A stretch of DNA of 64,000 nt from NCBI GenBank assembly GCA_964059195.1, contig CAXKWD010000007.1, positions 155,233,269-155,297,268 of the forward strand, given 5' to 3'. Origin of the DNA: Ectobius pallidus. Its lineage: Eukaryota; Arthropoda; Insecta; Blattodea; Ectobiidae. A model generated the notes under the pieces. It saw only the letters and a list, made by a program, of their open reading frames with translations, made no database searches and was not told the DNA's origin. This document shows, one piece after another, positions 33,136-42,214 of this stretch; positions within the stretch are counted from its first letter, which is position 1, and each line of letters begins with the position of its first letter. Made by a program: the position numbers and the translations under genes.

Positions 33136-34000
33136 CACACATAAATGCCATCTTTATGTTCAATGCTTTTACCGTGAAATAATAGTAATAATAATAAAAA
33201 TAACTTGGGGGGTTTGCATGGATACCTCAAAGGCCAAAATGCAGGATACATTGAGATATAGCCGAACAATAGAAGCAAATGCTGCACGAATGAGTTGTTA
33301 CAAGAGTTTACTGGTAAATTTCGGTGGCCACGAAATTTGATTTGAACCCAGGAATTCTTCCCTATTACCCTATACCAGCTCGCTCTAATTGATTTTGGTG
33401 TGTTCATTACGACTGTGGTACACTGACTACTTTTCACAACAATATCTAGATTATAGTATTCTTGTTACTATGGGCAACAAAAGAATATTCATATTTTAAT
33501 CAAAATGTTTGTTCTGGAATTCGCATTTAAGCCGTGTTGTTTCTTTTTTATCTTGATACCTATTAATTTTACAAAGCAATGTGTTTAACAAAAAAGTTCT
33601 TTTTAATCTTCTCTACAACTTGACTGTACTAAGTTTCCATGTATCGCCAAATGTAATGGAAATAGCCTAGAAAAATTTAAAATTCATACCCTCTAATTCA
33701 TTTTTACAGAAAAACGGGTAAGTTATAGCCATTTTGTTAGTCATAGATAAGAGTTTCCAATTTTAAATTTTTATTAAAATCGTTAGAGCCTATTTTAAAA
33801 AAAATCAATTAAAAAAAACTTTCATGAAAACTCCCTTAATATTTCAGTTATAAAACTCAATTTCTGGGCGGTTCGATAAAATTCCGAAAAAGTCCTTAGC
33901 CTAATTAAAAAAAAGTAAATACAATGAATCGTTTACCCACTGTGCTTGTTCACAGACAGACAGACAGACATCATTCCAAAAACACTTTTTTTCGGTTTCT
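33136..34000. other. No gene seen
   Basis: A+T-rich. GAACCCAGG...CTATACCAGCTCGCTC near 33345-33386 could be a decayed tRNA-like SINE head on the minus strand. CAGACAGACAGACAGAC lies at 33954-33970. Confidence 0.4.
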
Positions 34001-34075
34001 AGGCATCGTGAAACATGCTTTCCCGGTGTTATCTCGATTTCGATTTTTTGTCACGATCACAATACTTACTCTATA

Positions 34076-34531
34076 CAGTGAACTCTCGATAATTCGGACC
34101 TCAATATGCCGGGCTTCGGATAACTCGGACATATTCTTGACGATCCAGACCCAGATCTAAAGTCATTCTACGGCCAATTCAGGACTGAAAGAGAAGTAAT
34201 TGTTCAAAAGCAGCAGAAAAAGTGTATACAGAAGAACATTTACAGTGTCTCTCGGCCTAAATCTCCTCAGAAAAATATGCTCAAAGTGCCCACATCAGTC
34301 ATCATCGTGTCGTAATAATGTAATAGTTTGTAGTTCAGACTCTAACTAATAATTGTACTGAAGTGTTATTTGTTTTTGTTCCAACTGTAAGTTGCCTATA
34401 TTCTGCCTCATACATTTTTCTTATGGCTTAAACACGTAATTTAATTACTTAGATTTCTCCTCCATAAGCCGGAAATTTCATAACTCGGACAGACCCCTGC
34501 CCACTTTAGTCCGGTTTATCGAGAGTTCACG
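34076..34531. mobile_element. pogo-type MITE, family CAGTGAACTCTCGATAA
   Basis: Ends CAGTGAACTCTCGATAATTC and its inverse (GTTTATCGAGAGTTCACG), flanked by TA. The TIR style CAGT-...CTCGATTATCCG is typical of pogo/Tigger elements. Length 456 bp; no coding. It interrupts a dispersed repeat whose uninterrupted version lies at about 246-310. Confidence 0.75.
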
Positions 34532-34590
34532 TATATGCGAGAAAGTAAAAAGTGGTACTAAAAAAATTACTTTAATGTGGACAACGCAAC

Positions 34591-35297
34591 TCTTATACAA
34601 TTCAACGGCCCTAAATAGCGTGCTTGCTCGCTCGCCCGCTTCGTGTGTTCATCGGGTATACTCGGCGATGTTCGTCTCTCACAGTGTAAACTTTCATGAC
34701 GACTACAAAATTAGGTAAACCGCTATTATATAAGGCCTAAATGAAATGAACACAATGAACAAATATTCTAATTTTATTTTTACTTACAATTTTCATAGCT
34801 CTGAACCACAAACATTTTTAATAATCTACCAGTGTAAATTTCTTAAAAATCCTGGAGTCATGGCGGGCGAAGCACCGGGGGCACCACCAGTAAAATATTG
34901 ATGGTTTAACTCTTGAAATATCGCTGATAATAATCCAAACAAACCATTCCTTCCCTTGAAACATTATATAATTTCTGAAAATTACACTGAATTGATAAAA
35001 TAAAATTCACATCATATTCATGTCAATAAACAGTTGAGAAACAATACGTATTATGTGTTCACAGGTTTCCTTGGAACTGCATAATTGATTCTGATATAGA
35101 TTTCGCAGGGGGCGCTTTCATATCGTGGAATGTACTCTAAAGCCGGAATTTTAGCTGTTTCATTAATATTATTAATGACTTAGTTTATGAATGATTCGCG
35201 TGCAAGTGTTAATAAATATAATGCTTTAATAATTATTATACTCTTAATTTTTAATTTTTAAATGAATTATCGTGGGCAAGCCACGGGCACCTCCTAG
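34591..35297 (+). mobile_element. Helitron-like non-autonomous element, copy 2
   Basis: 707 bp, inverse sister of 4206-4923 with high identity. Starts TCTTATACAATTCAACG. A mid-element block GGCGGGCGAAGCACCGGGGG lies at about 34862-34881. It ends with hairpin-like CGTGGGCAAGCCACG, GGCACCTC and CTAG (35294-35297) followed by T. The preceding base is C, not A. No coding. Confidence 0.6.
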
Positions 35298-35867
35298 TAG
35301 GCTACAATCGTGGCATGGGAGACATACAGAAGTGATGTTGACGTGTACATGTGTGAGCAGCCGGCACACCTGTTCGGATTGATGCAGGGCTCGTGCTGCG
35401 GATTAATTAACAGATGTCTCCACGCTGTTATTAATGTACATTGTCGGTCTCCCAAGACATGGCATTGATCTGGGCTCGAACCCCTTCCCCCGGGCTCATT
35501 GAGTGCGGTCACTCAGGCACGCTTTCAGCCCGCACAATTTCCATCAAACTAGGCGTGCGGTCTCTATGTTTTCTCTGCGGTCTCCGCGAACCAAGATCAA
35601 GAAAAACTATTTCAATGGCGAGACAACTACTCGGTTTGGGGGAAGCTGCCACAGTCGGATCCCATTACTGGGCCGAATTTCTGTAAAAGGACCCTCGAGT
35701 GACACTTCGTGATATCAATACTGAAAATTCGTCATCTAATTTCAGAATCGAACACAGTACTTATTCTACCTGTAGTAGGCTACCTTTGGTAAGGGTAGAA
35801 AAAGTTTTTAAAAACTGTCCATCATAAGAGTTACTAACTTACTATTTTCTTATCACTTTAAGAAGAA
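35298..35867. other. Unassigned; possible tRNA-like SINE piece
   Basis: On the minus strand GGGGTTCGAGCCCAG (about 35472-35486) resembles a B box, with G+C-rich sequence around it, but no convincing A box. Open frames here have no recognisable features. Confidence 0.3.
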
Positions 35868-35875
35868 CTTGTAAG

Positions 35876-36566
35876 CAGGGCCCCGTAAGCAAGGCCCTTC
35901 TGCGCCCTTGGCGAGTTTGACAAATCTGCGCCCTCCAATACTGGGGGGTCTGAACAATTGTTTTAACATTTATGTAAAATTGTTTATTATTTTAATATAA
36001 AAACACTGTTATTATCAAAGAAAACCTAAACCTCAATATGAAAATGAACTAAGTGTTGGACTTTCAAGATACTAAAACATTATTTTCAGACGATTGAACT
36101 ACTTAAAAAAGAATTAAATAATAAAATCTAGTATCAAAAGTAAATTACATAATAGGCCTGAGGCCTACTAAAATGTTTTAACACATTAATATAGGTAAAA
36201 ATATTTTTTTCGAATAGTTGAACCACTTTCATCTCAATAATAACGTACATTTTAATTTTTATTGTTATATCATTCCATACTGTTCATGATTTATGTTATC
36301 ATACTCTGTCAATAAGAAACGTGTTAATTAAAGAACGTTGCATGACTGCTTTTTGTTTGTAGACAATCGGCATAATACTACAGATAATTCACGTGCAGTA
36401 ATTTTTAATAACCTGAAAGATTTCTTCCAATAACGTGGAATTTTTATTGCTTGATAAATTGCACCAGTCTAAAAAAAGGCGGGATTTTTCATGGTTAATT
36501 TTGCGCCCTCTCTGTACCTGCGCCCTTGGCGGGGGCCCATCTCGCCACCGCCTAGCTACGGCCCTG
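35876..36566. mobile_element. Non-autonomous hAT, family CAGGGCC
   Basis: 691 bp, ends CAGGGCCCCGTAAGC and GCTACGGCCCTG, with a perfect 8-bp target duplication CTTGTAAG (35868-35875, 36567-36574). Subterminal GCGCCCTTGGCG blocks occur at both ends. No coding. Confidence 0.9.
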
Positions 36567-36715
36567 CTTGTAAGTATAGCGTTTCTAGATGAAGCGTGAG
36601 CTCATTTTACGTGCTTTGGTAATCAGAAGTCTGCTTCGAGAAGTAACTTAATACTTTATTTACCGAAAGCCCATTATGTGCTAAGTTTACAGTAGATTTG
36701 TTGGTATATGGTTAT

Positions 36716-36929
36716 TTACCGACGGGGATGTACTGCAACTTAAGCCTGTGACCGTCGCCGGTGTGCCGGAATTTTGTCTCGCAGAAGTTCTTTTACATGC
36801 CAGTAAATCTACTGACATGGGCCTATCTCTTTTATGCACACATAAAGGGCATCGACCTGGGCCGGGATCAAACCCGCAACCTTGGACACACAAAGCCAGC
36901 GCGATACTAACTACGCCATCCAGGCCGTC
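36716..36929 (-). mobile_element. tRNA-derived SINE, full head
   Basis: Minus strand: A-box-like TGGCGTAGTTAGTATCGCGC (about 36920-36900), B box GGGTTTGATCCCGG (about 36864-36877), then a body of about 150 bp ending near GGGGATGTACT. Related copies at 33020-33135 (same strand) and 39671-39895 (opposite strand). Confidence 0.75.
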
Positions 36930-36937
36930 ATAGTTTA

Positions 36938-37284
36938 CAGTAGAGTCTCGATTATCCGACCTTCGGTCGTCTGACATTCCATATTATCCGTCACTGTTGT
37001 GATAGACGAAATTTGTTCTTTACTGTATTTTTGGTGGATTTTATAACCGTACGCTGTAGTATCCCGCGATGTCGAGCTGTAAAACTAGAGCACAGGAAAA
37101 ATGCAAACAAGATGGCGCAGTGAAGGTTTAAGTGTCTTGGAGACGGCGCTAATTTACGTGGATGCTAAAGCTATGGACATATGCCATTTCGGCGTTTTAT
37201 TACTTTTTTCTGCATTATCCGATATTTTCAGTAATCCTACGTACTCCGGGTCCAGTTTTGGTCGGATAATCGAGACTCTACCGG
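36938..37284. mobile_element. pogo-type MITE, family CAGTAGAGTCTCGATTATCC
   Basis: 347 bp flanked by TA; ends CAGTAGAGTCTCGATTATCC and GGATAATCGAGACTCTACCGG. Similar in style to, but distinct from, the 34076 element. A frame through it (37101-37367) is probably incidental. Confidence 0.75.
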
Positions 37285-38170
37285 TACTGACTAGGTTAAT
37301 ATGTCATGTTCTGAAGCAAATCTTAAATAATTTAGCAAAGATGCCCTATTTACATTGGTTGCGATAAGGAGGTCGCACAAAAAATAAAATTTACCCGGAA
37401 CTAATTTGAGAAGCTTAATTTATTAAGTATTATTTGCATATTATGCGAGTATTTGCCTATGAAATATATTAGCCGACAAGCTTGTCCCGCGACTTCGCCC
37501 GCGATTAGCTATTTACTAAACTGCTAGATGTTTTTTTTAAATTTATTTATCAGGAAAATAATTATAACATATTTATAAACACATCGTTTTTACATAAATT
37601 GCATAATTTTGAATTACATAATTTTGTTCTTAATGAAATTGTTTTTTCCGTAACAAATATAAATAATTAAACGAATCGAACAAATCTTGTGCTTCCATAT
37701 GGACATAAAGATTCGAAATGAAACGATTGAAACATACGGTACCATAGGCTAGACTCATGAACTTTACTCAAATCATGCATAAATAATTAAAACAATTAAT
37801 AATTTAAAAAAACTAAAATCCCGGATCGATGTACATTTTACGATTATAGTGCGATGCCCGGGGGAAAAAAAGACCTCAGATTCGAGTTCTCTAGCACAAA
37901 AAATCCCCGCATAGTGAGTTTCGGCCAAGTCATTCAATGCTCTTTTTTTCCCCGGTAGCTATGACAATTATTAATCTCACAATTGAATACTGTCTTATGC
38001 GTTCATGAGATACGAAGTTTGCTTTTTATATACTATAGTAGATTTGTCTAGGGGCTTCATTATCCAGTGAAATGAGATTATTTTAAATTAACAAACCGGA
38101 CCATGATGGCTGACTGTGAACGATTAATCTATTCCCCCTTGGTCGGATCGGGAATACTATCCGGGACCCT
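37285..38170. other. No gene; Helitron-like hairpin module
   Basis: GTCCCGCGACTTCGCCCGCGA at 37486-37506 resembles the hairpin modules of the elements at 4206 and 34591. CCGGGGGAAAAAAAGA (about 37859) and its inverse TCTTTTTTTCCCCGG (about 37941) form an inverted repeat around an 80-bp loop. Otherwise nothing. Confidence 0.4.
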
Positions 38171-38179
38171 ATGATTAGT

Positions 38180-38309
38180 GTATCTTAACATTTTAGTGTA
38201 ACTAACAAAACAATTTATTTCTATTTCTATGATTAGCAGTCAGAAGCTCTGACCACTATACTGTATCTTTACATTTTAGAGTAACTAAGAAAACAATTTA
38301 TTTCTATGG
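38180..38309 (+). repeat. Tandem duplication of about 83 bp
   Basis: GTATCTTAACATTTTAGTGT (38180) recurs as GTATCTTTACATTTTAGAGT (38263), each followed by AACTAA-AAAACAATTTATTT. Confidence 0.7.
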
Positions 38310-39263
38310 CAACCGGCAGATGACAAAATACACGAGCTTTTTTAAATAAAATTTGCAAATATAATTTTGTTGTAAATTCTATCCTAAGAGGTTTTTTTTG
38401 TACCTCATTGTTTCTTCCTATCTCACACAGGCAGACGCACACACACACCTACATACACACGCGCGCATATATATATATTTATAATAGTAAGATCAGTCCA
38501 AAGCGGAAGATGTGCATTTTTATCCTCCATCCCCATATAAATCCTCTCCCCATTATTTAGGACTAAAATTAAATACAGTTAGATCCTTCGGGGATGTGTA
38601 GGCTACAAATTCGGGATATGCATATAAATTTGTGCACAACCTTTTGACCGTGACGAGTAGAGAGATAAGGACAGCTGAATATACCAAAAGTGGTAATAGT
38701 TCCCTGAAAATGAATGGATATTTTATTGTCAATTTTTATGGGTAAAGTACAGATGCGAGAATCTTAACGATTTAATTTGTGTAGATTAGCATCATTCCAA
38801 CTTGCCTTATTTCCGTCGAACGCAGCATATTTCCCAGCTTCACAAATTCAGGGGTTTGATTAATCGTTTCTGAGAATTAAAACGAAATACTTTTAGTTCA
38901 TTCCTTGAGGGATGAGATATTTGTATATTGCAGGTAGGCACGAATAAAGCCGAGTATTTCGGCAACTTCTCTGACCCAGCGCTATTGCGTGTAGTCTAAT
39001 TAGTTCGCGGAAGGCGACAAGAAAAATGCGCAGTTAGGATCTCTGTAGATAAAAACCTTGATACCCACCAAGCCTTGGACAGTCATTATTACCTATTCTC
39101 AGCTTGTGATTTCCGAGAATAAATGCGATTTTATTTACACATTCTGGAAGAATTGTAAGGGGTTATAAATTTGGAATTCATGTAAAAAGTCTTATGATTT
39201 CCGAGAATAACTATTTTAAGCTAAAATAAAATCAGTATGAAGTCTTTTATACAGTAGAGCATG
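38310..39263. other. No gene; simple repeats
   Basis: CA/CG/TA dinucleotide runs at 38433-38480; otherwise A+T-rich without recognised features. Confidence 0.4.
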
Positions 39264-39356
39264 TTCAATTAAAATTAAAATGAGTCAAATATTAAAAACA
39301 TTAATGTAAGTGGAGCAAGAAGTGTTTTTAATATTTGACTCATTTTAATTTTAACT
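39264..39356. repeat. Short palindrome, 35-bp arms
   Basis: TTAAAATTAAAATGAGTCAA then ATATTAAAAACA is repeated in inverse orientation about 25 bp later (GTTTTTAATATTTGACTCAT then TTTAATTTTAA). Would form a strong hairpin; no target duplication seen. Confidence 0.65.
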
Positions 39357-39379
39357 ATTTTAAGCTATTCTTGGCATTT

Positions 39380-39662
39380 TGTTATTTCCTCTCTTCTATC
39401 TTTCCCTAGCTACTCTCGTCATGTAATTTATTTCTTCTTCCCTGTGTTCTATCTTTTAACTTATTTCTTCCCTCTTCTTTCTCTTAATGACTCTGTTTTT
39501 CAACTTTCTTCTCCATTCTCTTCCCATCTTTTTTTTCCAAATTTTCTCTTTTTCGCTCTTCTTTTGCCTTCTCTTTCTCTCGGGTCTTTTCTCCTTTTTC
39601 TTGCTTCTTTCCTTTTCTTCGTTTCTTTTCCTCATTTCTCTCTCCGTCTCTGTCTCTGCCTT
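39380..39662 (+). repeat. Pyrimidine-rich (CT) tract
   Basis: About 280 bp almost wholly C and T on the plus strand, directly before a SINE head. Low-complexity frames on either strand are composition artefacts. Confidence 0.8.
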
Positions 39663-39670
39663 TCGTTTTT

Positions 39671-39895
39671 GGCTTGGTTAGAGCAATCTGTATGGCGCTC
39701 ACTTTCTGCGCCCAAGGAAGTGGGTTCAATCCCGGAATTTATGGCATTTTTGTGTACATAGGCCTAAACATGACAGACGCATGCAATTAGATTCCCAGAC
39801 ATGTAAAATAACTTCTGTGTTATAAAATTCCTGCATACCTGCGACGGTCACAGACCTAAGTTGTAGTTCACCCTCGTCATTAAATAACCATAAAC
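39671..39895 (+). mobile_element. tRNA-derived SINE, plus strand
   Basis: GGCTTGGTTAGAGCAATCTG (A-box region) and GGGTTCAATCCCGG (B box, 39722-39735), tRNA-like spacing; body ends CGACGGTCACAGACCTAAGT then a CATTAAATAACC tail. Its 3' half matches the 36716 and 33020 SINEs in inverse orientation. More likely a SINE than a functional tRNA: no acceptor-stem pairing seen. Confidence 0.7.
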
Positions 39896-40114
39896 CTACC
39901 AACTCTTGCGTGCAATTGCTTTCGATTTATTTAACATTATCTTAAATCTGCAACAAAAATAGATATATAGGTCTTATAAATATTAATTCAACTTCGAAAA
40001 TAAAATTTGAAGATTATTGAATAAAGTGCAAGAGTATTAGGCCTACCAGTCTTAAATTGATTTAAATGATTCTCTGTAGTCTTAAGTATCAAAGGGGAAG
40101 AAAAAAACACACAA

Positions 40115-41808
40115 GTCTCAGTCACCAAATTTATATCACATCTTTATATCGTAAAGAGGTGTTATCTGTATAAATTTAATAATTTTTCACTCAGTCCCTT
40201 TTGAGATAATCTACTTCAAATATTTCCAAAATACGATTTCGGGCATTTTTGAAACACTGTATAAAAAAAAGGGCAAAGTTCTCAACCTTGAAACTTCTAC
40301 AGCGAGTAGTCCTATAGTAGATCTACACCAGAAAAAAAAATTAAGGGCGAGTCTTTCTTCCTTCTAATAATTTTGCGGCACCAAATCTCCCGTTTTAAGT
40401 CAATTCTCAATTTGTAGTTTTGAAATTTTTTCTTCACTTTCCTCACTACTTAGGTAATATTGTGTTAAAACAAAAATGTAGAGCATTTCATTCTAATAAT
40501 TTTCGTGTTTATTTTGTCTTGTTATCTATAAAATTAACAGAGTTACATACATTTGTGCAAAACAAGTTTCCGGCCGAAAAACTGTTACAAAGAAAACTTA
40601 AAATGGCCGCCAAGAAAAAAAGTATGAGCCTAAAAAATGTTTTACTCTAGTTTTGAACTCACCTGATATTGGGGAGTAACTGGTAAAAAAATTAAGAAAA
40701 TAAAAAATGTTGAGCAAAAAATGTTATTCAATTTGGTTCATTTCTAATGGATTGACCCTATTTTGGCATTATTTGAAGTAGAATATCTCAGAAGGGCCTG
40801 AGTGAAAATTATGAAATTTATACACATAACACCTCTTTACGATATAAAGATGTGATAATAATTTGGTGACTGAGACTGAACTGGTTCCAGAGTTACAGTG
40901 CATCGAAGTTGGCCAAAAATTGCAAACTATGCACCGAAATTTCAACGCTCTTCAAAGCTTTGAGGAAATTATAAATTTGTCATGCTAACTGATGAAATGT
41001 AGCCTACATGTACAACTCTTTTGTGTAACATACTTAGGCTCACTAAAATTTTGCATTTAAAATTACCTATACAATGTGGATTTTTACTATTAAATTACCG
41101 TTAAAATTCGTGTGCGTATAATGGCATTTTTGGCCAAATTCGATGCACTGTAACTTGGGAACCAGTTGAGTCTCAGTCACCAAATTTATATCACATCTTT
41201 ATATCATAAAGAGGTGTTATCTGTATAAATGTCATAATTTTTCACTCAGTCCCTTTTGAGATATTCTACTTCAAATATTGCCAAAATACGGTTTTGGGCA
41301 TTTTTGAAAAATTGTATAAAAAAAACCGCAAAGTTCTCAAGCTTTAAACTTCTACAGCGAGTAGTCCTATAGTAGATCTACACCAGAAAAAAAAATTAAG
41401 GGCGAGTCTTTCTTCCTTCTAATAATTTTGCGGCACTAAATCTCCCGTTTTAAGTCAATTTTAAATTTGTAGTTTTGAATTTTTTTCTTCACTTCCCTCA
41501 CTTCTTAGGTAATATTGTGTTAAAACAAAAATGTAGAGCATTTCATTCTGATAATTTTGGTGTTTATTTTGTCTTGTTATCTATAAAATTAACAGAGTTA
41601 CATACATTTGTGCAAAACATGTTTTCGACTGAAATATGATTAAAAAGTAAACTTTAAATGGCCGCCAAAAAAAAAGTATGAGCCCAAACATTTTTTTGCC
41701 ATAGTTTTGAACTCACCTTTAGTTAGGAAATAACTGGTAAAAAAATTAGGAAAATCAAAAATGTCAAGCAACTTGGCCTGGTTCATTTCTAATGGATTGA
41801 CCCTATAC
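40115..41808. repeat. Complex repeat: two direct 650-bp units with inverted core
   Basis: Unit A (about 40115-40764) and unit A' (about 41169-41808) are close direct repeats, both running from GTCTCAGTCACCAAATTTAT to TAATGGATTGACCCTAT. Between them, 40762-40885 is an inverse copy of the first about 125 bp of the unit, and GCATCGAA-TTGGCC (40901) faces GGCCAAATTCGATGC (41133). So the array is A, inverted A start, loop, A'. No coding is recognised. It may be a transposon dimer or a decayed foldback; class unknown. Confidence 0.75.
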
Positions 41809-41939
41809 TGTACTTGAAAATATATTTTAAAGAATTTTATGACTAGGCCATATTTCCTTTAATAAGAGTAAGTATATCGGTACATCAGAATGACTGTTAG
41901 CGTACTTCATTGTTTCGATGTTGGGAGCTCAAATACGTG

Positions 41940-42098
41940 CTCAGGAGGATAGCGTGTTTTATAATTTGCTGTTGGCATCACTGACTCGTGTCCGTGATGT
42001 TGGCAGCGCTACAGTAACATGTGCGTGTCTGGCTCGTCCCATACCAGTTTGCGTTTTGCCGTGAGTCGAGAGAGAAGCTGGGAGATGTGGTAGTGATA
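41940..42098 (+). promoter_or_regulatory. Putative CpG-rich promoter / 5' UTR
   Basis: Sequence before the proline-rich exon has a marked rise in C+G and in CpG relative to the surroundings (for example GTGTCCGTGATGTTGG and GAGTCGAGAGAG). No TATA box is evident at a useful distance. Inferred from composition and position only. Confidence 0.3.
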
Positions 42099-42214
42099 AT
42101 GTACACGTATGCTGCCGCCGCCGGGGGGCCGCCCCCTCACTACGCGCCGCCACCCACCTATCTGCCTCCACCGCCCCCTGGGGCCGCTCTGTCACCACAC
42201 TCTAAACGCAGGAG
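42099..42214 (+). CDS. Candidate first coding exon, Pro/Ala/Gly-rich protein
   Basis: A CpG-rich island in an A+T-rich window. From the ATG at 42099 (A at -3) the frame encodes 38 residues: MYTYAAAAGGPPPHYAPPPT, then YLPPPPPGAALSPHSKRR, followed by two bases of a split codon and a good donor (CAGGAG|GTATGT at 42215). The segment is low-complexity and disordered, with prolines and aromatic Y residues, ending in a basic SKRR patch that could be part of a nuclear localisation signal. The frame stays open upstream to another ATG at 42021 (26 extra residues, MRVWLVPYQF...), but those lack the same composition, so I prefer 42099. I cannot name the gene. The next exon is not recognised in this window, so the first intron would be long. 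Confidence 0.6.

Noticed and set aside
39671..39740. Functional tRNA gene
   Set aside because: A and B boxes are present, but I see no complete cloverleaf pairing, and the downstream body matches other SINE copies.
39444..39761. Hydrophobic Leu/Phe/Ser-rich frame and its Lys/Glu-rich antisense
   Set aside because: Both are readings of a polypyrimidine tract; not a membrane protein.
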